Shown here one piece after another: positions 52,119-60,403 of a stretch of DNA of 64,000 bases. Both the position numbers and the translations under genes were made by a program. Position 1 is the first letter of the stretch. Each line of letters starts with the position of its first letter. Origin of the DNA: Halobacillus_B sp963739045 (GTDB taxonomy: Bacteria > Bacillota > Bacilli > Bacillales > Halobacillaceae); contig CAVTYY010000005.1 of NCBI GenBank assembly GCA_963739045.1, positions 124,001 through 188,000 on the forward strand, written 5' to 3'. The notes below the pieces were generated by a model, which saw only the letters and a program-made list of their open reading frames with translations, had not been told where the DNA came from and did not search any database.

Positions 52119-52514
52119 TTGGATCAAAAGGGATATCATATTAAAGAATTTGCAAAAAGAGCATCTGTTTCTGTTCGAACACTGCGTTATTATGACAAAC
52201 GGGGCTTGCTTGTTGCGTCCATTTACGATAAATCAGGATATAAATTATATACGGATGAGGATTTCATCAGACTTCAATCCATCCTGTCTTTTAAATTTCT
52301 AGGTTTTTCATTAAATGAAATTCAATCTAATCTCTCTCTTCATCCAAAAGATCTGTCTCAAAGACTTGAACAGCAGAAAATAATGATGAAGGGGAGACGC
52401 TTACAAATTGATCAAATCATTGGAGCAATTGAGAAGGTTGAGCAGTCTCTCCATTCCAATCAAATGAATTATGATTTAATGACAGAATTATCCAAGTTAC
52501 ACAAATGGATCTAA
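52119..52514 (+). CDS. MerR-family regulator, DNA-binding half
   Basis: 131 residues from a TTG with AAAGGAGGTG upstream. The MerR winged helix (YHIKEFAKRASVSVRTLRYYDKRGLLVAS, YKLYTDEDFIRLQSILSFKFLGFSLNEI) is followed by the dimerising coiled coil. It ends at KLHKWI just where TipAS-like family members continue into an effector domain, and the next frame overlaps by 10 bases. If one A is missing near 52503-52505, the two would be one 270-residue protein. Confidence 0.88.
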   Translation: MDQKGYHIKEFAKRASVSVRTLRYYDKRGLLVASIYDKSGYKLYTDEDFIRLQSILSFKFLGFSLNEIQSNLSLHPKDLSQRLEQQKIMMKGRRLQIDQIIGAIEKVEQSLHSNQMNYDLMTELSKLHKWI

Positions 52515-52930
52515 AGCCAGAATGGGTAAATCAATATTTAAATAAAAGTGACCGTAAAACAATGAGGAAGCTAGCAAAGGAATCTTATTCAACTAAAACT
52601 TTACAGAAGTTAGCGGCGAGAGGCTGGACTGAAGAAGACCATCAGGAGAACCTGAAAAAGTATCAATATTTTAGAGAAACCCTGACAAAGCTGGTTACGG
52701 AGAATTATTCTCATGATAGTGCGGAAGCGCAGGAATTGATGAAGTATTTACAAGAGATGAATAGACATTATAGTCAAGATGACCCGGAAATTAAAGAAGG
52801 AATGAAGAAATCATGGGAACAGTTTAATTCCTTGCCAGAGGATGAAAAGCCAAAAACTTATACGATTCCTGAACAGGAAAGAGAATTTATCAAGAAAGCG
52901 AGTGAAGTATACTATTTGAATAAGAAGTAA
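52505..52930 (+). CDS. TipAS-like effector domain (separate gene or second half of MerR)
   Basis: 141 helical residues: PEWVNQYLNKSDRKTMRKLAKESY, then RGWTEEDHQENLKKYQYF and YSQDDPEIKEGMKKSWEQF. This resembles the C-terminal TipAS-type ligand domain normally fused to MerR regulators. There is no ribosome site of its own. It is either translated by coupling to the preceding gene or is the continuation of that gene beyond a one-base deletion. Confidence 0.65.
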   Translation: MDLKPEWVNQYLNKSDRKTMRKLAKESYSTKTLQKLAARGWTEEDHQENLKKYQYFRETLTKLVTENYSHDSAEAQELMKYLQEMNRHYSQDDPEIKEGMKKSWEQFNSLPEDEKPKTYTIPEQEREFIKKASEVYYLNKK

Positions 52931-53105
52931 GACCATTTTAGGTAAAGTTATTAGAAATTTGCCTACTATTATTTGATGGGTAATTCCTAGTATACAAGAT
53001 GCGGGAGAATTGGCTGGCTAAGGTTATTTTCTGTTTATGAGGTTAAGAACGGCTGAAATATCTAAAAATACCCTTTTAACCCAAATAAATCCAAATTCCT
53101 GCGTG

Positions 53106-53130
53106 AAAAAGCACGTCTTAGAAGACGTGC
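53106..53130 (-). terminator. Terminator of the chemotaxis-receptor gene
   Basis: GCACGTCTT and AAGACGTGC form a 9-bp perfect stem with a 2-base gap. On the minus strand it is followed by TTTTT, 14 bases after the stop codon. Confidence 0.82.
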
Positions 53131-53143
53131 GTAGGGACGATGG

Positions 53144-54484
53144 TTATCCAGTCACTTTAAACATACTGAGGTTATCTCGTAGACTGATCGCCATTTTATT
53201 AAGATTAACAGAAGATAATGTCACTTCTTCCATGGCAGTTGCTTGTTGTTCGATGGAAGCTGCTACTTCTTGTGTGCTTGCTGAAGTTTGTTCCGTTATG
53301 GAAGCAATATTGTTGATCATCTCGGTCATTCTCTGGGAGCTCATATTAACGGTTTCAGAAGTTTGCGATACTTCTCGTAATTGTCTAGTTACTTCTTGAA
53401 TATCTTTAACAATTACATCAAATGATTCCCCTGTTTCATTCACCATGATAATTCCTTTATCTACTATGACGGTGCCACTATTCATGGATTCAACGGCATT
53501 TTCTGTATCGGATTGGATTTCATTAATTAGATGCTGAATATCTCCTGCAGCTTCAGAAGATTTCTCAGCAAGCTTCCTTATTTCGTCTGCAACGACCGCA
53601 AATCCTTTCCCGTGTTCTCCTGCTCTTGCAGCTTCTATGGCTGCATTCAAGGAGAGGAGGTTGGTTTGTTCTGAAATCTGCGTAATCAGCTCGATGATAT
53701 TTCCAATTTCACTGGATTTTTCACCTAGAGAATTGATTTTCTTCGATGTTTCCCTCACAGAGTTTTGAACCAGGTTCATTTGTTCAATAGTTGCTTCAAC
53801 TTTATTTATTCCTGTATTCGCACGATTACTCGAGCTATCTGATAGATTTGCTACTGAAAGGATGGCTTCTGAGGAAGACTCCATTTCCGCAGAAATATTC
53901 AGCGCGGATTCTTTTAACTGCAAAGCACTTTGAGCTTGATGATCCGCTCCAGATACCACTTCTTGTACCGTACCTGAGATTTGTTCGATTGCCGTGTTGT
54001 TTTGTTCAGCGCTTTGCTTTAATTCTTCTGAAGATGAAGATACTTTAATGACCGTTTCATTAGCATTTTGCACTAATCCTCTGAGGTTATCGATCATTCC
54101 GTTGAAAGCACCTGATAATTGTCCAATTTCATCTTTAGAGTTATTTTCAATATAAGAGGTAAGGTCTCCTTCAGCGGCTTTTTTCGTTGCATCAACTACC
54201 GTATTCAAGGGTTTGATCACAATAAAATGAATGAAAAGACTAATGAGGATCGTTGAGATTAACAGGGTTACAAAGGTATTGATATACACCCCATAGTTTC
54301 CATCCACAAATTGCTGTACATACGAATTAATAAAAGCAGAAATGGGAGAGCTGATTAATAAACTGATGATGACAGCTGCCACTGTTTTTAGTCTAAGGCT
54401 CTTTCGACCGGGAATTTTTATACTTTCGCTCTTTCCATTGTTACGGATTGGCACGGTGGTTGTATCTGCATTTATTTGTGTCAT
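53144..54484 (-). CDS. Methyl-accepting chemotaxis protein with minimal sensor
   Basis: 446 residues. Two membrane segments (TVAAVIISLLISSPISAFI and FVTLLISTILISLFIHFIVI) are separated by only about 17 residues. HAMP (KPLNTVVDATKKAAEGDLTSYI) and the long signalling coiled coil follow, with the conserved tip (LLSLNAAIEAARAGEHGKGFAVVADEIRKLAEKS). With almost no outer domain, it probably senses something in the membrane or cytoplasm, or works through a partner. An AGGAGT site precedes the ATG. Confidence 0.93.
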   Translation of the reverse strand: MTQINADTTTVPIRNNGKSESIKIPGRKSLRLKTVAAVIISLLISSPISAFINSYVQQFVDGNYGVYINTFVTLLISTILISLFIHFIVIKPLNTVVDATKKAAEGDLTSYIENNSKDEIGQLSGAFNGMIDNLRGLVQNANETVIKVSSSSEELKQSAEQNNTAIEQISGTVQEVVSGADHQAQSALQLKESALNISAEMESSSEAILSVANLSDSSSNRANTGINKVEATIEQMNLVQNSVRETSKKINSLGEKSSEIGNIIELITQISEQTNLLSLNAAIEAARAGEHGKGFAVVADEIRKLAEKSSEAAGDIQHLINEIQSDTENAVESMNSGTVIVDKGIIMVNETGESFDVIVKDIQEVTRQLREVSQTSETVNMSSQRMTEMINNIASITEQTSASTQEVAASIEQQATAMEEVTLSSVNLNKMAISLRDNLSMFKVTG

Positions 54485-54766
54485 TAGATCACTCCTGAAT
54501 GTTTCAATTTTTGTTGTGTATTTTTCTTTAGTTTAAAAGATTATTGAAGTAACCCCCTTCTCATATTTATCGGTAATAAAGGGGAATTTTAAAGTATATA
54601 ACCCATTTCAAAAGTTTGGGAAATATAGTAAGTCTACCTGTCATGGGTTACGCTTCAGCGTTTGGGAAGAAATCTTTCTCCTAGCTACGGCCGGCAGCGA
54701 ATCATATAGTTGCAAGTAAGGATAGGAGATAATAAGATAGATTCAAGATACATAGGGAGTGGGAGA

Positions 54767-55699
54767 ATGAACTTTGTAGCGATCGATTTTGAAACAGCTA
54801 ACTCTTCTAGATCCAGTGTTTGCTCAATTGGTTTAGTAGAATATCAGGATGGCCGTTTGATTGATGAATACTATCAATTGGTGAAACCAAACCAGAACTA
54901 TTTCCATTCAATCAATATAGGGATCCATGGAATTACAGAAGACGATGTGAAAGATGAAAAAGAATTTGATCAATTGTGGCGAGAGGAAATCAAGCAGAGG
55001 TTGGAAGGCAAACTTGTCGTGGCCCACAACGCCAGCTTTGACATGAGTGTCCTGAGGAAGGTGCTGGATGAATACCGGCTTCCGTACCCTGAGCTGACTT
55101 ATAATTGTACGGTAAATATAGCGAAGAAAACGTGGCCTCATTTAGGGCGCTTTAACTTAGATGCGCTTTCAAATTTTTTAAATATTTCGTTTGAACACCA
55201 TCATGCCCTGGAGGATGCTCATGCGTGCGCTATTGTATTGTTAAAAGCTTGTGAACACCACGAAATTACTCGTGTTCAGGACTTAGAGGAAAGGACCCGT
55301 ACAGAGAATGGAAGATTATTCAAGACGGGCTACCAGCCGGCACGAGCTACTAAGAGAAAAAGAAGAGAATCACGGTCCCGTTCGGTCCGTGATTATGTAG
55401 CAGCGTCCTCTGAAGTCGATCCAAGCCAAACGCTCTTTAATAAAACGGTTGTCTTTACGGGTGCGCTTGAGAATCTACGAAGAAAAGATGCAGAAGAAAA
55501 AGTAATGAAAGGCGGAGGATACTGCCTCGATACTGTGGATACCAAAACGAATTATGTCGTCATTGGCAATAAAGCGTATTCTAAAATGAAGGATGGAGAA
55601 AAAAGCAGTAAATTGAAACAAGCGGAGTGGCTGAAGGCAAAGGGATATCCGATTGAAATTATTTCCGAACAGCAATTTTTTTCACTCTTAAATAGTTAA
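54767..55699 (+). CDS. DEDDh exonuclease fused to a BRCT domain
   Basis: 310 residues. The N-terminal DnaQ-like 3'-5' exonuclease has ExoI FVAIDFETANSS (D, E), ExoII VAHNASFDMSVL (D) and ExoIII HHALEDAHACAIV (H, D). A basic linker (ARATKRKRRESRSRSVRDY) leads to a C-terminal BRCT domain (LFNKTVVFTGALENLRRKDAEEKVMKGGG). It resembles the epsilon-like exonuclease-BRCT proteins of Firmicutes that act in DNA repair. The ATG at 54767 has GGGAGTGGGAG upstream; a longer frame from 54710 lacks a site. Confidence 0.88.
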   Translation: MNFVAIDFETANSSRSSVCSIGLVEYQDGRLIDEYYQLVKPNQNYFHSINIGIHGITEDDVKDEKEFDQLWREEIKQRLEGKLVVAHNASFDMSVLRKVLDEYRLPYPELTYNCTVNIAKKTWPHLGRFNLDALSNFLNISFEHHHALEDAHACAIVLLKACEHHEITRVQDLEERTRTENGRLFKTGYQPARATKRKRRESRSRSVRDYVAASSEVDPSQTLFNKTVVFTGALENLRRKDAEEKVMKGGGYCLDTVDTKTNYVVIGNKAYSKMKDGEKSSKLKQAEWLKAKGYPIEIISEQQFFSLLNS

Positions 55700-55726
55700 G
55701 AATTAAAAGAATAGTAGTGAATTGAA

Positions 55727-55760
55727 CGCCCCAGGAATAGCCTATCCCTGGGGCGTTTAT
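55727..55760. terminator. Strong terminator
   Basis: GCCCCAGGAATAG and CTATCCCTGGGGC form a 13-bp stem (one mismatch) followed by GTTTATTAT, 28 bases after the exonuclease gene. Confidence 0.85.
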
Positions 55761-55851
55761 TATGAATGGAAAAAAGTTCTTGTGTTTATTTCATTTAAGT
55801 AATATACTACATTACATCACTAATGCACTCATTTGGGAAGAAGGGAAGAAT

Positions 55852-56241
55852 TTGATCCTTAACACCGGTGGAAATAAACCTATTTACATTCAGATAGCAG
55901 ATTGGATTGAAAGCGAAATTTTAAATGGAAACTTGAAAGAGGATGAGAAGGTTTATTCACAATATAAACTGGCAGATATGTTCAACATCAATCCGGCCAC
56001 AGCGGCCAAAGGTTTAACGAGGCTTGCTGAAGAAGGGGTGCTGTATGACAAACGAGGTCTGGGTAAATTTGTAGCAGGTCAAGCCAAGTCGGTTATCACT
56101 GATAAACGGAAAAACCAGACTCTGAAGCAGCTTATGGAAGAAATTATTCTGGAGGGTGACCGTTTACACCTCTCCGAAGAGGAATTAATTGATTTATTGA
56201 AAGAAGTGAAACGGAAGGGGGAGCCCCATGGAAATAGTTAA
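55852..56241 (+). CDS. GntR-family (YtrA-like) regulator
   Basis: 129 residues from a TTG at 55852, after AAGAAGGGAAGAA. The winged helix runs IYIQIADWIESEILNGNLKEDEKVYSQYKLADMFNINPATAAKGLTRLAEEGVLYDKRGLGKF and has a short C-terminal helix, as in YtrA-type regulators that control adjacent ABC transporters. It overlaps the ATPase gene by 14 bases. A frame open from 55762 includes a hydrophobic stretch with no ribosome site and is rejected. Confidence 0.88.
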   Translation: MILNTGGNKPIYIQIADWIESEILNGNLKEDEKVYSQYKLADMFNINPATAAKGLTRLAEEGVLYDKRGLGKFVAGQAKSVITDKRKNQTLKQLMEEIILEGDRLHLSEEELIDLLKEVKRKGEPHGNS

Positions 56242-57136
56242 GTGCAAGGATCTATCGAAAAATTATCAGCAATACAAGGTATTAAATAAAGTATCTTTTA
56301 CCATCACAGAAAATAAAATTGTGGGCTTGATCGGAAGAAACGGAGCCGGAAAAACAACCCTTATGAAATTAATTGCAGGTTTAACCCAATCGACATCTGG
56401 TCACATTGAAGTTTTTTCCGAACATCCTTTTAACAGCTTACGAGTGTCAGCCAATTCTATTTATATAGATGATCGAATAGATTTTCCTGGGAGCTTAACC
56501 TTATCTGAAATTCTTAAGGAAGCGAAACGGTTTTATGCCAACTGGGATCATGAGCTTGCGCTTCGCTTGTTTGATTACTTTGGCTTTGAAAACAGTCAGT
56601 ATCATCAGAGCTTATCTAAGGGGAAAGAAAGTGTGTTCAATGCCATTATTGGAATAGCGTCTCGTTGTGCGCTCACGATTTTCGATGAACCGGCGACAGG
56701 GTTGGATGCAGCTGCCCGAAAGGATTTTTATCGTGCGTTATTAAAAGACTATTTAGCCTTCCCCCGCACCATTATTATTTCCAACCATTATTTTGAAGAG
56801 ATGGAAGACCTCCTTGAGGAAGTAATTCTTCTGCATAAAGGCGAACTTTATCTGCATCAATCTGTGGAAGAGTTAAAAGAAAGCGTGGTCCGCCTGCAAG
56901 GCAGCAGAAATGTGATGAATGCCTGGCTTGCAGGAAAGCGGGTATTAGATGAGCGTCAAGTTTCTGAGGACATTTATGCAGTCGTAGAAAATTCTTTCTC
57001 AAAAGAAGAAATTATTAATATGAAGCGGGAAGGAATTCAGGTAAGTCCTATGTCTGCAAGCGATATTCTTCTCTACTTAACAAAGGATGAAAAAGGAGGG
57101 ATCGATGATGCACTTAACGGAAACGCGCCTAAGTGA
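56228..57136 (+). CDS. ABC transporter ATP-binding protein (YtrB-like)
   Basis: 302 residues: Walker A GLIGRNGAGKTTLMKLIAG, a signature-like SLSKGKESVFNAIIGIASR, Walker B CALTIFDEPATGLD and the switch histidine in TIIISNHYFEEMEDLLEEV. The signature is LSKGK rather than LSGGQ, as in YtrB-like and related bacitracin-response ATPases. It follows the GntR gene and precedes two membrane proteins in one operon, overlapping each neighbour. Confidence 0.9.
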   Translation: MEIVKCKDLSKNYQQYKVLNKVSFTITENKIVGLIGRNGAGKTTLMKLIAGLTQSTSGHIEVFSEHPFNSLRVSANSIYIDDRIDFPGSLTLSEILKEAKRFYANWDHELALRLFDYFGFENSQYHQSLSKGKESVFNAIIGIASRCALTIFDEPATGLDAAARKDFYRALLKDYLAFPRTIIISNHYFEEMEDLLEEVILLHKGELYLHQSVEELKESVVRLQGSRNVMNAWLAGKRVLDERQVSEDIYAVVENSFSKEEIINMKREGIQVSPMSASDILLYLTKDEKGGIDDALNGNAPK

Positions 57137-57860
57137 AATTATAATAAAACAATATAAATTTAAGTGGAATTCTTATAAAAGTGTGTTTAGCTCCCTCGTG
57201 ATAATTCAGCTCGTTGCGGTATTGTTCTCCTTAAGTGGAATAGGTGGAGGAGGAATGAGCAGCGGAGGAATAAATGGAGAAGGAATGAAGCTGGAATATA
57301 AGTATTATTCAGCGGATATGGTCATCATTTTTACATTTTTATGGGGGTTGTTGTATGCCCTGCTGTTAACTACTAAAGCTTACCGGCAGGATGATTTCGT
57401 TTTTGTGACGAATCGTTTCAGCAGCGTGATGTCGTCCATCGCTTTTATCGTCACTGCAAGTGTCATAGGAGGTATAACGGCGATTGGATCGGGTTACTTG
57501 CTGAGAGTGGTGGTATATTTTATATGGAGAGATCATCAAGTGATTGGAAATGGCATCATTCACCAGCCGCTCTTCTTCTTAATGGGGATTGCAGCTACGA
57601 TCTTATTTGTCCTTCTTTTTAGTGCTCTCGGTTACTTAGCCGGGGTGATTATTCAGGTTCACCGAATATTTGTGATTGTTCTTCCTGCGTTATTTATCGG
57701 GTTCTTAATTCTCCAAGGGGAAAAATTTGATAAGGTGCTAAATCAGTTTTATTTTGAGGAATCCTCTTTTTTGCTATTTTTCAGTAAAATGATTGTCACG
57801 ATAGCTGTCCTGTTTTACTGTGCATTCCTCATTGCTAACCGTTTGGAGGTGAAAAGATGA
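57108..57860 (+). CDS. Membrane protein, probable ABC permease of the GntR operon
   Basis: About 250 residues with six predicted membrane segments and a Gly/Ser/Met-rich outer loop after the first (GGGGMSSGGINGEGM). AAAAGGAGGG lies eight bases before ATG 57108, with a second ATG at 57105. It overlaps the ATPase gene by 29 bases. Family not recognised, but position and topology suit the permease for the YtrB-like ATPase. Confidence 0.78.
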   Translation: MHLTETRLSEIIIKQYKFKWNSYKSVFSSLVIIQLVAVLFSLSGIGGGGMSSGGINGEGMKLEYKYYSADMVIIFTFLWGLLYALLLTTKAYRQDDFVFVTNRFSSVMSSIAFIVTASVIGGITAIGSGYLLRVVVYFIWRDHQVIGNGIIHQPLFFLMGIAATILFVLLFSALGYLAGVIIQVHRIFVIVLPALFIGFLILQGEKFDKVLNQFYFEESSFLLFFSKMIVTIAVLFYCAFLIANRLEVKR

Positions 57861-58540
57861 CTTTGGTTGTAGTCGTAGTTGTGGCCATAGTATTTCTTGC
57901 ATCCGTGAGTCTTAAAGATAAAACTTGGCCGAGAAAAAGATTTAAATATAGAGGGAGCACCTTGTTGTTAAGCGGATATGCTGCGGTTTTACTGCTTGCT
58001 GTTCTGATTTCATTTATGCTTCCTGATATGGAAGATACAAAGGCTGAAGGATTGAATGATCATGAAGTGCAGACACAAAGCGTGAAGATGGAGCAACTGT
58101 TAAGAGCCGGAAAAATCACTGAAGTTCCGGAAGAATACCTGAAAAAACAGTGGGTTTTCCGCTATAAAGAGAAACAAGTTACTCTTCACGACCCCTCTGA
58201 TTATGGAACGATGACGGTGTATGTAAGCAAGAATGCTGAAAATAAGAAAGTTAGAGTTTCTTATTTTCAAAGTCCTTCAAGTATTGCAGGGCAGAACATT
58301 AGTGATGTTCCAATACCTAAGGTGGACTTAGCAGGGAAGATTCTCGATGTTCATTACCCTGAATCGATAAACCAGCAATATTCTTTGTTCCAACAAGAGT
58401 TTCCGTTCAAGCAGTTCAATGGAAACGATCAATCTTCTTTTAGCACAAGTTCATCTTTCGGTTTGTCCATTCTATATGTAGAGGTTCCGGAAGATGTAAA
58501 GGTAGACACCAATTCTTCTTCGGTAAATATCATCAATTAA
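57857..58540 (+). CDS. Membrane-anchored protein at the end of the GntR-ABC operon
   Basis: 227 residues. Two N-terminal hydrophobic segments (TLVVVVVVAIVFLASVSL and LLLSGYAAVLLLAVLISFML) are followed by an extracellular domain of about 170 residues ending in VEVPEDVKVDTNSSSVNI. The start overlaps the permease stop (ATGA). The role is unknown; it may be an accessory or sensing subunit. Confidence 0.72.
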   Translation: MTLVVVVVVAIVFLASVSLKDKTWPRKRFKYRGSTLLLSGYAAVLLLAVLISFMLPDMEDTKAEGLNDHEVQTQSVKMEQLLRAGKITEVPEEYLKKQWVFRYKEKQVTLHDPSDYGTMTVYVSKNAENKKVRVSYFQSPSSIAGQNISDVPIPKVDLAGKILDVHYPESINQQYSLFQQEFPFKQFNGNDQSSFSTSSSFGLSILYVEVPEDVKVDTNSSSVNIIN

Positions 58541-58544
58541 GGAG

Positions 58545-58576
58545 CGGCAGCCGTTTAATCAACGGCTGCTTTTTTA
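58545..58576 (+). terminator. Terminator of the GntR-ABC operon
   Basis: GCAGCCGTT and AACGGCTGC form a 9-bp perfect stem with a 5-base loop followed by TTTTTTA. Confidence 0.92.
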
Positions 58577-58589
58577 CATGCAGGTTTAT

Positions 58590-58712
58590 GCGGTTTGAAG
58601 GAGCGCAGTCCTTCGCGCTCATGAGAGGCAACGATGAGACGACATCCACTCCTCTCTTATGGCGCACGTACTTCAAAGGTGCCATCACTTTGGCTCTAAT
58701 CCCTTTCAAACT
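58590..58712. ncRNA. Multi-hairpin structured element (candidate RNA or foldback repeat)
   Basis: An outer pair (GTTTGAAGG 58593-58601 / CCTTTCAAAC 58702-58711, one bulge) encloses three hairpins. These are GAGCGC/GCGCTC (58601-58620); GAGAGG/CCTCTC with an inner GATG/CATC (58624-58656); and ATGGC/GCCAT extended by AC/GT (58659-58685). There is no reading frame. It starts 14 bases after a terminator and ends about 60 bases before the ABC permease, so a leader RNA is possible; a small non-coding repeat is the alternative. Confidence 0.5.
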
Positions 58713-58774
58713 AAAGCAGGAAGCACACTTCTAGGCAGATATACATATGATTTTGGATAAAGAGGTGGTGAAGG

Positions 58775-59597
58775 ATGAGGCACAACGCTGTAAACAAGGT
58801 ACACGATCCTGTTGCAGTTGAACAAGAAGAATGGAAGAAAAGACAATTAAAAAATCGCTTTAAACAATTACTTACCATATCTTCGCCGATATTTATATTA
58901 CTAGTGTGGGAGTTTTTATCCCGTACAGGTCTGGTAGATGCTCGTTTCTTCCCTCCGCCGAGTGAAATTGTCGGCACGTTTCTTACAATGGGTGCAAGCG
59001 GCGATTTATTCAGTCATATTGAGATTTCACTATTTAGGATTTTCGCTGGATTTTTGTTAGGGGTTATACCTGCTATCATTCTCGGTCTGCTGATGGGGCT
59101 GTATTCCCCGCTTCGGCATTTCTTTTCACCGTTAATCATGGCGTTGATGCCCATACCGACGCTCGCTTTATTGCCGATTATTTTGATTATATTTGGCGTT
59201 GGGGAAGTTTCTAAGATTGTGACGATTGCAGGCAGCGTGTTTTTCCCTGTGATCATTAATACGGTAGCTGGGGTTATCAACATCGACCGGATTTACTTGG
59301 ATGTGGCAAAGAAATTATGGGGCAAATCGCAGAGATTTCTTTTTTAAAATAGCGCTGCCGGGGGCACTTCCTGTCATGATTGAAGGAATTCAAATGGGGC
59401 AGGCGATCGCCTTATTAACCATCGTAGCCGCTGAAATGATGGGCGCTATTTCTGGAATTGGGTACTTAATCTGGACGTCATATAGTGCCTTCCTATTAAA
59501 AGAAATGTATGTCGGACTGGTGCTGATTTCTTTCTTTGGCTATCTTTTTTCCTTGATCTTAAGAGGGTTTGAGAAGAAACTGCTGCCATGGAGATAG
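58775..59597 (+). pseudogene. SsuC/TauC-type ABC permease, one frameshift
   Basis: The conceptual protein (about 273 residues) has six membrane segments, VDARFFPPPSEIVGTFLTM after the first, and an EAA-like loop (VAKKLGANRRDFFFKIALPGALP). An extra T near 59318 breaks the frame in that loop, giving WGKSQRFLF and a stop. Skipping it rejoins the remainder to 59597. The loop contacts the ATPase, so the truncated form would not work. With the following ATPase and binding protein it forms an importer of the sulfonate/nitrate/pyrimidine class. Confidence 0.85.
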
Positions 59598-59611
59598 AGG
59601 AGGGATGGGGC

Positions 59612-60391
59612 ATGCACGACAATACCAAAATATCTCTGCAGAATTTAACGAAGGTTTTCTATAAGAAGGGCAGCAGTGTGACTGCCTTGAAGGAGATCAA
59701 CATAGACGTCAAAGATGGGGAATTTGTTTGTATCGTAGGACCAAGCGGGTGTGGTAAAACAACGCTGCTTCGGATTCTTGCGGGGCTTGAGACGACGAGT
59801 GTCGGGAATTTCACGATTGCTCAAGGTAAGGAGAACCGGCCGCTCCAATCGATGGTTTTTCAAGAGCGCGGCGTCATACCCTGGTTAACAGTCGAAGAAA
59901 ATGTAGCATTTGGACTTAAAATGAGACACCTGCCTAAAAAAGTGGTGCAAGAAAGAACTCGGTACTACTTGGAGAAGGTAGGATTGGATAAATTCGCAAA
60001 GCTTTATCCAAAAGAACTCTCAGGGGGCATGAAGCAAAGAGTGAGTATTGCCCGGGCTTTTGCTAATGATCCTGAAATTTTATTAATGGATGAACCGTTT
60101 GCCGCACTTGATGAACAGAATAAATTTATATTACAGGAAGAGTTGTTAAGCATTTGGGCTGAAACCAAGAAGACGGTGCTGTTTATTACCCATAGCATTG
60201 ATGAAGCGCTGCTTCTAAGTGACCGGATATTGTTAATGAGTGCTCAGCCTGGCAGAATTATCGATGAGAAGACGATTGATCTGCCAAGACCGAGGACGAT
60301 GGAGCAGGTGCGGGCAGACCAAGGGATGTCGCAGCATTTTGTGGAAATATGGAACCATCTTCAAGCAGAGGTTCAAGGGTCTAGAATTTAG
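59612..60391 (+). CDS. ABC importer ATP-binding protein (SsuB/TauB-like)
   Basis: 259 residues: Walker A CIVGPSGCGKTTLLRILAGLE, Q-loop MVFQERGVIPWLTVEENV, signature ELSGGMKQRVSIARAFA, Walker B ILLMDEPFAALDE and switch histidine VLFITHSIDEAL. The ATG at 59612 follows GAGGAGGGA; an in-frame ATG at 59588 overlaps the permease end. It energises the permease encoded just upstream. Confidence 0.93.
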   Translation: MHDNTKISLQNLTKVFYKKGSSVTALKEINIDVKDGEFVCIVGPSGCGKTTLLRILAGLETTSVGNFTIAQGKENRPLQSMVFQERGVIPWLTVEENVAFGLKMRHLPKKVVQERTRYYLEKVGLDKFAKLYPKELSGGMKQRVSIARAFANDPEILLMDEPFAALDEQNKFILQEELLSIWAETKKTVLFITHSIDEALLLSDRILLMSAQPGRIIDEKTIDLPRPRTMEQVRADQGMSQHFVEIWNHLQAEVQGSRI

Positions 60392-60403
60392 GCAGGAGGA
60401 GAA

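Noticed and set aside
35800..53000. Prophage or genomic island with integrase
   Set aside because: No integrase, capsid, tail or portal protein and no tRNA attachment site was found; the region is a patchwork of ordinary single genes.
58590..58712. TPP riboswitch before the THI5-like importer
   Set aside because: The conserved CTGAGA and ACCTGATCTGG-like blocks are absent on both strands; only a generic multi-hairpin fold is seen.
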